From: CAYLWN01 sp964387625
GTDB taxonomy: Bacteria; Patescibacteriota; Microgenomatia; UBA10105
Assembly (NCBI GenBank): GCA_964387625.1
Contig: CAYLWN010000017.1
Span: 1 to 18,087, forward strand
Direction: 5' to 3'
Length of the DNA stretch: 18,087 nucleotides
Numbering within the stretch: the first letter of the stretch is position 1; the number at the start of each line of letters is the position of its first letter. Under the pieces are notes generated by a model. The model worked only from the letters and a program-made list of their open reading frames with translations, had not been told where the DNA came from and searched no databases. The translations under genes were made by a program, and so were the position numbers. This document shows, piece after piece, positions 6,115 to 12,802 of this stretch.

Positions 6115-8193
6115 TTATTTTTTACTTAAATCTTCGTCTGCTTTTATTTTTTGAAAAGATAAAAGATTTATCCAAGGAGATTTTGCTAAATCTTCCAAAT
6201 CCTGTTTAACAGCCAACTGACGTACGTATGGCCCTGTTTCTTCAGTCGGATACCACATGGGATCATAAGGACGCGTCATCATTCTGCGGGCAACTCCCAT
6301 TTCCGGATCAAAAACCAACAAAGGCCCGCCCAAAAAAGGAAATTGAGTTGTAGATGGTCCTTCAATAAAGGCATCTGCATCACTCACATTAAAGGTAATT
6401 CCGTTTTTGACTGGAAAAATCACTGGTGGAGTACCTGCTACAGGTTTTAACAATGTTTTCGTCATGTCATAAGGCAAAAAATTCATTCCTAACCGTGTTA
6501 AATTATATGCTGTTTCCATCGCTGATTTTGGCGCATACAAATCATATTCCATATCCTGCAATTGAGTAACAGGTGGTCCCGCTATTGGTTCATAATCTGG
6601 AGCTGTAATGGACTCTGCTGCTAAAACATCGCCATTTATATCAGTTGTTGCGCCTTGGACATTTCTAATTTCCCTTGGTGGTGGATTTACGGTCAAATTA
6701 AATTGAGTTGTTCCACTGATTGATTTATTGCCAACCCATTCTGACGAATATTTTGCATTAAGACCATTTTCCTGTTTTGAAGCATAATCGTAAGACTTAT
6801 CCTTTTTTTGATCATCCAAAGTTGAAAAAAAACTTAAAATTTTTTCAGAAATACTTTTGGCAGCTGCATCGGGAACTGCTATCTGAGGACAACTTAAATA
6901 ATTTCCCAATAATCCTTTTTGACACATCGTGCCGAAATTTTCTTCAATCGGTACACGGGGTAAATAATATAAAGCGCCGCAACCTTTACCTTTATTGTAC
7001 ATACAACTTAATGAGGGAATTGCTAATTCTAGCTGTTGAGAACTAAACTTTGATCCTAACTTTGAATCAGCGGTAATCTTATTTCCGCCTCCGGTTATTT
7101 CATTACAAATATTACCCTTTTCTCCATTACTTATACCCGGACAAACCAGTTTTGAATTACTGCAAATTATTTCAATGCCATAAAGAGGCCGATTCGTTCC
7201 ATTTTCAGGCGGCATTGCAGTCACACCTCGTGAACTTATATATCCTGAAACATAATCATGGGTCGGTTCCAAATCACCTGATGATCCATAAATGGATTTT
7301 TTATAACCGCTTAAAATTTGGCATAAAATTTTTTCCCTGTCAGCAATTTCCGTAGGTTTCCATTCTTTATTAGCATTCATAGACTCGTAGGGAGACAATT
7401 TTTCAATAGCTGAAGCATTGTTTATAAAATCCTGGTTTGAACAATCACCATTATCGCTGCAACCCATCTTTTTTTCTTCATTTGTAGGTATATATCCGGC
7501 TAAAAAATCCCGCCAGGTTTTTTTATTTTCTATAACCACAGGATGTTGCTGATCTTGCGGCGATGTGGTATCAGCACCTAAGTCATATAATTTACTGTCT
7601 ATATTTCCATTCCAACCAACGGAGGCAGTAAAATCCTGAATAAACCTGATAATCAAACCGATAATGCTGTTCCATTTATAACCTACTGTAGCTCTGGTAA
7701 AATTTATCGGCTTACTCAATACTTCTCCCTGACAATAAATAGGTTTTCCCAAAACATTACGGTTATAGGCATAGGAGTCTGGATTTGCCTGTAAATCCTT
7801 GACTGTATCTCCGCAATCTACATTGTCTCCTCCGGGTACATTTTGCAAATTGGAAAAAGAATCGGGACTTGCCTTTGGTGGTTCCGATTGAACGGGATTA
7901 GTTTCATTATTTGCCGGTGGATTGGTATTTGAGGTGATGGGTTTACAAGCACGGGGTTCCTGATGACTGTTACAATCTGTTTCTGTAGAAAAACTACTGC
8001 AATATTCAAAATCAGCAACATTTTTACCTATGGTACAAGTGGAAAAAAGTACATCACAATTATTTAAAATGCTCCATCCGCAACTGTATGTTTCTTGAGA
8101 ATTTGTTTGAGCAAAAATCTGAGAAGACAGCATGTTTAGAAGAAAAAATATAAAAATTATGATTAAATTTACTTTCAGCAGAGTTTTTTTCAT
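6115..8193 (-). CDS. Secreted cysteine-rich protein, 692 aa, unknown function
   Basis: A signal peptide is clear: MKKTLLK, then a hydrophobic core (residues 8-22), then a likely cleavage after SQIFA (28). I do not recognise the family. The mature protein has 18 cysteines, all between residues 38 and 435, with six in the first 83 residues, which suggests disulfide bonds outside the cell. A Pro/Asn-rich linker spans about 88-118. There is an amphipathic hydrophobic segment at 174-193 (WNSIIGLIIRFIQDFTASVG). The region 500-692 is cysteine-free and has Pro-rich turns (VNPPPREI, DYEPIAGPPV, GTPPVIFPVK) and a charged helical end. The start is supported by a near-consensus promoter. Its neighbours are the cohesin operon downstream on the same strand (58 bases) and an orphan upstream, so a surface role is likely but not shown. 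Confidence 0.72.
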   Translation of the reverse strand: MKKTLLKVNLIIIFIFFLLNMLSSQIFAQTNSQETYSCGWSILNNCDVLFSTCTIGKNVADFEYCSSFSTETDCNSHQEPRACKPITSNTNPPANNETNPVQSEPPKASPDSFSNLQNVPGGDNVDCGDTVKDLQANPDSYAYNRNVLGKPIYCQGEVLSKPINFTRATVGYKWNSIIGLIIRFIQDFTASVGWNGNIDSKLYDLGADTTSPQDQQHPVVIENKKTWRDFLAGYIPTNEEKKMGCSDNGDCSNQDFINNASAIEKLSPYESMNANKEWKPTEIADREKILCQILSGYKKSIYGSSGDLEPTHDYVSGYISSRGVTAMPPENGTNRPLYGIEIICSNSKLVCPGISNGEKGNICNEITGGGNKITADSKLGSKFSSQQLELAIPSLSCMYNKGKGCGALYYLPRVPIEENFGTMCQKGLLGNYLSCPQIAVPDAAAKSISEKILSFFSTLDDQKKDKSYDYASKQENGLNAKYSSEWVGNKSISGTTQFNLTVNPPPREIRNVQGATTDINGDVLAAESITAPDYEPIAGPPVTQLQDMEYDLYAPKSAMETAYNLTRLGMNFLPYDMTKTLLKPVAGTPPVIFPVKNGITFNVSDADAFIEGPSTTQFPFLGGPLLVFDPEMGVARRMMTRPYDPMWYPTEETGPYVRQLAVKQDLEDLAKSPWINLLSFQKIKADEDLSKK

Positions 8194-8228
8194 TTAATTA
8201 ATGGCCCAACTTTTGTGCGCCTAAAATC

Positions 8229-8257
8229 ATAGTATTAAAATTTAAAACCTGTGTCAA
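8229..8257 (-). promoter_or_regulatory. Strong promoter of the cysteine-rich secreted protein gene
   Basis: On the minus strand TTGACA (8257-8252), 17 bases, then TACTAT (8234-8229). The start site would be near 8222, giving a leader of about 28 nt without a recognisable Shine-Dalgarno site. Confidence 0.72.
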
Positions 8258-8267
8258 TGGAAGGTAT

Positions 8268-8330
8268 AAAATAAGACGGCAAGATAACAAGACATGAAGA
8301 TGGAAAGACGATAAGATATAAGACAAGAAG
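8268..8330. repeat. Purine-rich degenerate AAGA repeat tract
   Basis: The plus strand has about nine irregularly spaced AAGA/AAGAC/AAGAT units (for example AAGACGGCAAGATAACAAG and AAGACAAGAAG), almost free of pyrimidine runs. It sits between the stop of the 189-aa gene and the promoter of the secreted-protein gene. It resembles decayed tandem repeats of an 8-11 base unit. Confidence 0.5.
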
Positions 8331-8335
8331 AAATT

Positions 8336-8905
8336 TTATGAAATAAAATTATTTTTATAATAATCGTAAATTTGCCCCAGTTGCAGATTGTAACTTTCTA
8401 TTATTTCCTGCTTTGATAATTGTCCGTGAATCGCAATACACCTGTTTCTCATCCGCCACTGGTAAACCATTTCAAGAGTTTGCAGACTAAATCTCTTTTT
8501 CATTTGTTCAAAAAAATCATTTATAGCAGTCTGTGAAGGCTCGATTTTTAACCTGATGTTTGTTATAGGATATGTGATTGGGTTAAGCTCCACAATCATA
8601 TCAATTTCATGTTGCTGATTATGTTTATTATTATTATTATTATTTGGTTGGGCAATTTTAATTGCATTGCAACTTGGAAGATCTGTTATTGCAGAATAAA
8701 CATTCTGCACGGATTTTGCTTTTTCTGCATGTTTTTGCTGATCCATTTGATTTAATCTGTCTCCTACATCTCCGGGAGGCAAACTATGAATTAATTTGAA
8801 AATTAAATTTACACGCTCCTGTTGCTGGATATTAGCCTTAATTCCCGGTTTTAATTCAATCCTATGAATACGGTAATGAAAAAGTTCTTTATGTTGATGT
8901 GGCAT
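8336..8905 (-). CDS. Hypothetical protein, 189 aa
   Basis: I do not recognise a family. The protein has no signal peptide or membrane helix. It begins with a His/Lys-rich segment (MPHQHKELFHYRIHRIELKPG) and has a short six-Asn tract followed by KHNQQH (about residues 88-98). The second half looks folded (IDMIVELNPITYPITNIRLKIEP, then helices FFEQMKKRFSLQTLEMVYQWRMRNR and a final IYDYYKNNF). The poly-Asn tract comes from an in-frame trinucleotide repeat at 8625-8645. A promoter box ten bases before the ATG supports the start. It is followed on the same strand by the secreted-protein gene, which has its own promoter. Confidence 0.6.
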   Translation of the reverse strand: MPHQHKELFHYRIHRIELKPGIKANIQQQERVNLIFKLIHSLPPGDVGDRLNQMDQQKHAEKAKSVQNVYSAITDLPSCNAIKIAQPNNNNNNKHNQQHEIDMIVELNPITYPITNIRLKIEPSQTAINDFFEQMKKRFSLQTLEMVYQWRMRNRCIAIHGQLSKQEIIESYNLQLGQIYDYYKNNFIS

Positions 8906-8915
8906 ATGGTCAGAT

Positions 8916-8924
8916 AGTATACCA
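8916..8924 (-). promoter_or_regulatory. Extended -10 promoter of the 189-aa orphan gene
   Basis: TGG-TATACT on the minus strand is an extended -10 box ending ten bases before the ATG at 8905, predicting an almost leaderless mRNA. Confidence 0.55.
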
Positions 8925-9112
8925 TGATTACTTTTTTTAATTTAGGGTTAACTTAGGGTCGGACCCTGTTTTGAACGGATTGTCACAACATGCCAAAAAG
9001 ACCACTTTTCCCGCAAAAGAAGTATTTTTTGTTAAATTATTACAAAATTTATAATAATTGAGGCTGTATACTTAGACAGAAAGTTTAATAATTTAACCAT
9101 GTTTTTTATCTC

Positions 9113-9142
9113 TTGCAAAGGGTTTTTGATGTGTGCTACAAT
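9113..9142 (+). promoter_or_regulatory. Upstream promoter (P1) of secE
   Basis: TTGCAA (9113-9118), 18 bases, then TACAAT (9137-9142) preceded by TGC, an extended -10. The start site would be near 9149, exactly at the foot of the GAAGCTC hairpin, giving a secE leader of about 165 nt. Confidence 0.55.
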
Positions 9143-9149
9143 ACTTTTT

Positions 9150-9174
9150 GAAGCTCGAAGGGGGAGCTTCTTTT
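9150..9174 (+). terminator. Terminator-like hairpin in the secE leader
   Basis: GAAGCTC (9150-9156) pairs perfectly with GAGCTTC (9164-9170) around a GAAGGGG loop and is followed by TTTT. The U-tract is short. Because it lies at the predicted 5' end of the P1 transcript it could equally be a 5' stabilising stem. Confidence 0.45.
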
Positions 9175-9250
9175 AATAGGTAACAAACTTGTTTTAAGCA
9201 CAAGCTGAATATCCCGATAGCAATCGAGGATACTCGATCTTCCTATTATG

Positions 9251-9278
9251 ACAAGATTTTTTTCTAAAAAAATCTTGT
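9251..9278. repeat. 13-bp perfect inverted repeat overlapping the secE -35 box
   Basis: ACAAGATTTTTTT and AAAAAAATCTTGT are exact complements separated by two bases. The right arm overlaps TTGTAA, the -35 of the promoter adjacent to secE. It could be an operator-like site or a bidirectional AT-rich terminator for P1 transcripts. Confidence 0.55.
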
Positions 9279-9303
9279 AACGATAAGTTGATCGGTATAT
9301 AAT
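9275..9303 (+). promoter_or_regulatory. Start-proximal promoter (P2) of secE
   Basis: TTGTAA (9275-9280), 17 bases, TATAAT (9298-9303), then ten bases to the secE ATG. Transcripts from here would have almost no leader. Confidence 0.65.
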
Positions 9304-9313
9304 AGTAAGAAAT

Positions 9314-9505
9314 ATGGCAGCAACAATTAATCCAATCACCTTCTTTAAGGAAGCTAGAACAGAACTTGCCAAAGTCGTCTGGCCAACCCGTAAAGAAGCT
9401 ATTAAATTAACTAGTGTAGTTATAGGCGTATCGGTTGCAGTGGGCTTATATATCGGAGGTCTAGATATCTTGTTTACAAAAATCATGGCGTTGATCGTAA
9501 AATAG
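9314..9505 (+). CDS. secE: Preprotein translocase subunit SecE
   Basis: This is the small single-helix form of SecE (63 aa), which clamps SecY in the SecYEG protein-export channel of the cytoplasmic membrane. The conserved amphipathic segment is textbook: FFKEARTELAKVVWPTRKEA (residues 9-28), followed by one membrane helix (about 33-57; LTSVVIGVSVAVGLYIGGLDILF). It stands directly before nusG, the classical bacterial order, with 123 bases between them. No Shine-Dalgarno site precedes the ATG; the P2 promoter box ten bases upstream suggests leaderless translation. Confidence 0.95.
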   Translation: MAATINPITFFKEARTELAKVVWPTRKEAIKLTSVVIGVSVAVGLYIGGLDILFTKIMALIVK

Positions 9506-9522
9506 ATCAAAGATCAAAAATC

Positions 9523-9542
9523 CCTGTCTGCCGACAGGCAGG
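9523..9542. repeat. Palindromic CCTGTCTG-CCGA-CAGGCAGG repeat
   Basis: Eight-base arms CCTGTCTG and CAGGCAGG pair with one G-U wobble around a CCGA loop, just after the secE stop. It is of the CCTGCCTGCCGACAGGCAGG kind, which I recall as a common dispersed hairpin in candidate-phyla genomes. Confidence 0.6.
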
Positions 9543-9559
9543 AAATATACAAATTAAAT

Positions 9560-9608
9560 ATCAAATAGATATATTTTTAATTTTTAATATGTGTTTTTGC
9601 TATTTGAT
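9560..9608. repeat. AT-rich inverted repeat before nusG
   Basis: ATCAAATAG (9560-9568) and CTATTTGAT (9600-9608) are perfect complements within a nearly pure AT spacer that ends 20 bases before the nusG ATG. A similar arrangement precedes rplL. Confidence 0.5.
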
Positions 9609-9628
9609 TTTTAATATTTAAAATTTAT

Positions 9629-10231
9629 ATGGCAGATCAAACAGTTTTAGTTAAAAAAGAAGAACCAACCGCTCCGGTTATAGAACCAAAAGAAGCTTCT
9701 TTGGAAGATCAGGGTTCATGGTATGTAGTGCATACTTATTCAGGACATGAAAACAAAGTCGCTGCTACCCTCAAACAAAGAGTGGAAACCATGGGACTAA
9801 AACACAAAATCTTTCAAACAGTCGTCCCTACCCGGAATGTAGTCACAGTCAAACACGGTAAAAAAGAAGAGATCACAGAAAAAATATTTCCCGGATATAT
9901 CTTGGTCAAAATGATTTTGGCTGATGACAGCTGGTTATGTGTACGTACTACTCCCGGAGTCACTGCTTTTGTCGGAGCCGGCAATAAACCAACTCCTATT
10001 TCTGATAAAGAAGTTGAAGCTATCCTTAAATTCATGAAAATGGAAGCTCCTAAATATAAATCAGAATTTACTATGGGTGAAGCTGTCAAAATCGTGGACG
10101 GCCCATTTTCCGACTTTTTGGGAACTATTAATAATATCGATAATGAACACGGCAAAGTAAAAGTCTTAGTGTCAATTTTTGGCCGGGAAACTCCTGTAGA
10201 ACTTGATTTCCTTCAGATTAAAAAATTATAA
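9629..10231 (+). CDS. nusG: Transcription termination/antitermination factor NusG
   Basis: NusG binds RNA polymerase across the clamp to aid processivity and couples transcription to translation or Rho. The 200-aa protein has a short acidic N-terminal extension (about 1-28). The NGN domain follows at about 29-138 (WYVVHTYSGHENKVAATLKQ, VVPTRNVV, EKIFPGYILVKM, CVRTTPGVTAFVG). The C-terminal KOW domain is at about 147-200 (GEAVKIVDGPFSDFLGTI, then VKVLVSIFGRETPVELDF). Length and motifs are those of the housekeeping family, not of a specialised RfaH-like paralogue. It follows secE. Seventeen bases after its stop lies the end of an oppositely oriented Tat-type gene, and the usual next gene rplK is displaced by 2.6 kb. 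No Shine-Dalgarno site is seen before the ATG. Confidence 0.96.
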   Translation: MADQTVLVKKEEPTAPVIEPKEASLEDQGSWYVVHTYSGHENKVAATLKQRVETMGLKHKIFQTVVPTRNVVTVKHGKKEEITEKIFPGYILVKMILADDSWLCVRTTPGVTAFVGAGNKPTPISDKEVEAILKFMKMEAPKYKSEFTMGEAVKIVDGPFSDFLGTINNIDNEHGKVKVLVSIFGRETPVELDFLQIKKL

Positions 10232-10248
10232 ATAGAAGAATAAATTTT

Positions 10249-11415
10249 TTATTTAGGTAAAGGTAAATTCCACCAGGTTTGCACTTCTTTTAGACACAAA
10301 TTATACATTTTGTCAGCAGACTGATTTAGATTAAAAGTAGATTTTTGCCATTGACTTAATTTACCTAATTTTGGAAATCCTATCGCCCTCATGTGTTTAT
10401 AATCAGAATATACTGATCCCCCGCTTTTATTACCGCTGCCTTCCGGGTACTGATATTTGTGGTATAAATAACAATCTTTATCTTTTAGTTGTTGTTCAAT
10501 TTTATCACGAATTGGTCTGTACTTATTATCATATTCAGTGCCAATTTTTGGATTAAGTGAAATATTGTTATGTGTAATATTCCATTGATCAATCATTAAT
10601 ATAGCTATTGTTTCATCCATTAACAGTAAAGCATAATATTGATCCATCTTTTGTCCGCAATAATCTTTATCAGGCGGTTTCCATCCATCTGGAACCCAAT
10701 TCATTATCCTTTCAATTTCATTTTCATAATTCGCTAATGCATCTGCATCACTATCAGATTGTGCTAAAGCAAAATTACCCTCAATTGCTTGATTAATTTG
10801 CGATAAATCTTGAAGTTCTACTACTCTTACTACTTTACCGGTTCTGATAAAAAAAGCTTGTTGGGGCGTCATCTCCTGATATTTAATAATTTTTCCCGAT
10901 TCATTAAAAATGGGTAACCTGATGGGCTCAATCACATCAGCCGGTAACATGGGATTTAAAAGTAATGAGGTTACAATTGCTGTCGTAGGTATTGCAAGTC
11001 CTATCACTTTACCTGTTTCTAAAATTGGTAATACTTTTTCGCCTAAATTCAAAGCCAGAAATTCAGTTTGGGATAAGGCTAAAGTTGAACCAAATGCCAC
11101 AACTCCATAAGCTTGTGTGTCTGCTAAATTTGTAGTTTTGTTTTGTATGTTCTGCAGAATGTCTTGAGTAGTATGATATTCAGTAATTTTAGGAGATTCT
11201 GATTGGCCATTTCCTGCAGAAGAAGCACAACCTGCTGTAGAGAATAAACTGGTTTCTAGCACTCGTAGACCTAAACCAATTTTAGTTGAATCAGGTAAAG
11301 CATTTGGATCAGTTAAAACTTTTCCTGCGCCTTTTTGAACAAGATTTTTCACCAAGGATACTTCAGGAAATAATATATTTAAAAATTGACGTCTGGAAAT
11401 CTCGTTATTTGGCAT
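10249..11415 (-). CDS. Exported protein with Tat-like N-terminus, unknown function
   Basis: I prefer the ATG at 11415 (388 aa); the frame also opens with a TTG at 11427, closer to the promoter. The N-terminus MPNNEISRRQFLNILF contains S-R-R-x-F-L, the twin-arginine signal motif, but the hydrophobic core after it is short and interrupted by charged residues. A second hydrophobic run ends in FSTAGCASS (Cys63), which looks like a lipobox but is unusually far in. Further hydrophobic stretches occur at about 108-121 and 137-160. The C-terminal half (about 215-388) is polar and rich in Tyr, Trp and Lys (for example YCGQKMDQYYALLLMDETIAILMIDQW). No known domain is recognised. Its leftward neighbour upstream is another Tat-type protein, transcribed in the same direction. 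Confidence 0.62.
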   Translation of the reverse strand: MPNNEISRRQFLNILFPEVSLVKNLVQKGAGKVLTDPNALPDSTKIGLGLRVLETSLFSTAGCASSAGNGQSESPKITEYHTTQDILQNIQNKTTNLADTQAYGVVAFGSTLALSQTEFLALNLGEKVLPILETGKVIGLAIPTTAIVTSLLLNPMLPADVIEPIRLPIFNESGKIIKYQEMTPQQAFFIRTGKVVRVVELQDLSQINQAIEGNFALAQSDSDADALANYENEIERIMNWVPDGWKPPDKDYCGQKMDQYYALLLMDETIAILMIDQWNITHNNISLNPKIGTEYDNKYRPIRDKIEQQLKDKDCYLYHKYQYPEGSGNKSGGSVYSDYKHMRAIGFPKLGKLSQWQKSTFNLNQSADKMYNLCLKEVQTWWNLPLPK

Positions 11416-11442
11416 ATAAAAAGACAACTTAATTACCGGTCA

Positions 11443-11471
11443 ATTCTACCAAAATAACCTATAATTATCAA
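11443..11471 (-). promoter_or_regulatory. Promoter of the Tat-like unknown gene
   Basis: TTGATA (11471-11466), 17 bases, then TAGAAT (11448-11443) preceded by TGG, an extended -10. The start site would be near 11436. Confidence 0.65.
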
Positions 11472-11546
11472 TGCAGTGGTTTTTTGAGTTTTATCTTTTA
11501 ATTAAGGCTAGTTTTATTAAATTTAAGATTTAGGGTTGAGGAATTT

Positions 11547-12524
11547 TTAATTTTTCCCAACTATATAAATGGAAACCATTGCCAGAGTTGACAACATTTC
11601 TTTATAAGTATCATAAATATTGCCTCTGCTATAACCCACAATATCTACTCCATCACAGCGAGCATAATATGAACAAAAGAAATCCTGTTCAGTACTGTCT
11701 TCAGTAATTTCTGTATCTATCAAACCGATTTTAAAGTACATAGCGGGAGGATTATCCTTTTTATTTAAAATATTTGTAACAACTTTATTAACCCCAAAAT
11801 TTTCATAAGCACTCTTGCGGACTAATTTCATGGCTTTTTTCGTAATTTCAGGTAAATCTTGCTTTTTGCGCATATATGTCAAAAAGTCATGAATATCTAT
11901 ACGCAAAGGTAGTTTTCCCTGGGTGTTTTTAGGTTCAATTCCAATCTCTGATAATATTTTTCTTACAGTAATTTCTGGCGTGTCATTTTGATCGTGAGGC
12001 AAATTATCGGCTAGTTTTATGAATTTTTCATTACTACTGTATTTTAATATTGACATTGCTAAATCATCTGTTAGATATTCCTTACCGGTAATCTGGCCTT
12101 TTTCCCAAGCTCTAATACATACCGGAACTTTTGCTAAAGAGGTAACAGGAAAATCCGGCTTCACCTGACCATTTGTGATATCTTGAACTTCATTTGTATC
12201 TCTGTCTGCAATTAATATATGAGAGGCATGAATATTTGGATTATTACTCAACTCTTTTGTTTTTTTATTAGCTATGTCTGACAGGTTTTTTATTGGCCCG
12301 ATTCTGTTAGCAGTAAATTCTCCACTATCAACAGCCAATGTGATTAACGCTTGATCAATAATTGTCGGATTATTTCTAATAAACTCTTCAATTCCCCCTA
12401 GTCCTAAACCACCCACAGTTAAAGCTGCAACACCTTTTACTGACAATCCTAAAAATCCCCTTCGAGTCACGCGCTGATCCGTGGATTTGAATGTATGAGG
12501 TGACTGGGTGTCAACTTTATCCAT
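11547..12524 (-). CDS. Tat-exported serine beta-lactamase/PBP-like hydrolase
   Basis: The 325-aa protein has a classical twin-arginine signal: VTRRGFLGLSVKG (residues 19-31) with a Gly/Ala/Leu hydrophobic core to about 44. The mature part resembles class A beta-lactamase-fold hydrolases: FPVTSLAKVPV supplies the S-x-x-K motif (S129, K132), KYSSNEKF the S-x-N motif (S163, N165), and FKIGLID the K-[TI]-G motif (K265, G267). The gap between the first two motifs is only 34 residues, against about 60 in typical class A enzymes, so an internal helical segment is reduced. Such proteins can be beta-lactamases, D,D-peptidases or other serine acylhydrolases; which one cannot be told here. Its promoter overlaps, back to back, that of rplK. 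It may have arrived with the neighbouring Tat-type gene. Confidence 0.75.
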   Translation of the reverse strand: MDKVDTQSPHTFKSTDQRVTRRGFLGLSVKGVAALTVGGLGLGGIEEFIRNNPTIIDQALITLAVDSGEFTANRIGPIKNLSDIANKKTKELSNNPNIHASHILIADRDTNEVQDITNGQVKPDFPVTSLAKVPVCIRAWEKGQITGKEYLTDDLAMSILKYSSNEKFIKLADNLPHDQNDTPEITVRKILSEIGIEPKNTQGKLPLRIDIHDFLTYMRKKQDLPEITKKAMKLVRKSAYENFGVNKVVTNILNKKDNPPAMYFKIGLIDTEITEDSTEQDFFCSYYARCDGVDIVGYSRGNIYDTYKEMLSTLAMVSIYIVGKN

Positions 12525-12538
12525 AAATTCATCGTAAC

Positions 12539-12567
12539 ATTATCTAAGCTATTGTCAAAAATTTCAA
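12539..12567 (-). promoter_or_regulatory. Promoter of the beta-lactamase-like gene
   Basis: TTGAAA (12567-12562), 17 bases, GATAAT (12544-12539), fourteen bases before the ATG. Its -35 region overlaps the divergent rplK promoter. Confidence 0.58.
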
Positions 12568-12580
12568 ATTATTGTATAAT
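12552..12580 (+). promoter_or_regulatory. Promoter of rplK
   Basis: TTGTCA (12552-12557), 17 bases, then a perfect TATAAT (12575-12580). The start site would be near 12587, giving a leader of about 215 nt. Confidence 0.75.
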
Positions 12581-12586
12581 TTCCCT

Positions 12587-12802
12587 ACCTCAATTGATTT
12601 TGAGGGAGAGGCAGAAAGCTTCGTTTTCAAGTCAACCTTCAAAACGCTGCTTTTGCTTCTTAAATTAATTAAAGTAAACTTCTCACTTCGCCAAGTCAGA
12701 CTTGGCTTCGTTCGAAGAATATTATTGTTCGAGCGTTAGCGAGAACTTAGTTCCAAAATTATCACACACTAATCATGTAATAAATCTTGCGCTCATCAAT
12801 AT
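12587..12802 (+). promoter_or_regulatory. Structured 5' leader of rplK
   Basis: The predicted leader contains a series of stems: CCTCAA/TTGAGG (12588-12605) at the very 5' end; CGTTTT/AAAACG within 12619-12655; GCCAAG/CTTGGC (12690-12706); CTTCG/CGAAG (12706-12717); and GTTC-GA-GC/GC-GA-GAAC (12727-12746), which has symmetric GA pairs. L11-L1 operons are classically autoregulated by L1 binding to the mRNA, so a role in control is plausible, but no L1 target was identified. Some of these stems could instead be dispersed repeats. Confidence 0.45.

Larger units (their letters stand above)
8906..9313. other. 408-base intergenic region between divergent genes
   Basis: This divergent spacer holds the leftward promoter of the 189-aa gene, a 13-base perfect palindrome AGGGTC-G-GACCCT (8954-8966), two promoter-like sites for secE, a GAAGCTC/GAGCTTC hairpin and an AT-rich 13-bp inverted repeat next to the secE start. 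No tRNA, rpmG or other gene was found by eye, although these often precede secE in other bacteria. Confidence 0.55.

Noticed and set aside
8906..9313. tRNA gene before secE, as in many bacteria
   Set aside because: No cloverleaf, T-loop GGTTCRA or acceptor pairing was found in this spacer.
9136..9510. A minus-strand open frame of 124 codons over secE
   Set aside because: It is antisense to secE, a certain gene, and to its promoter region, with no supporting signals.
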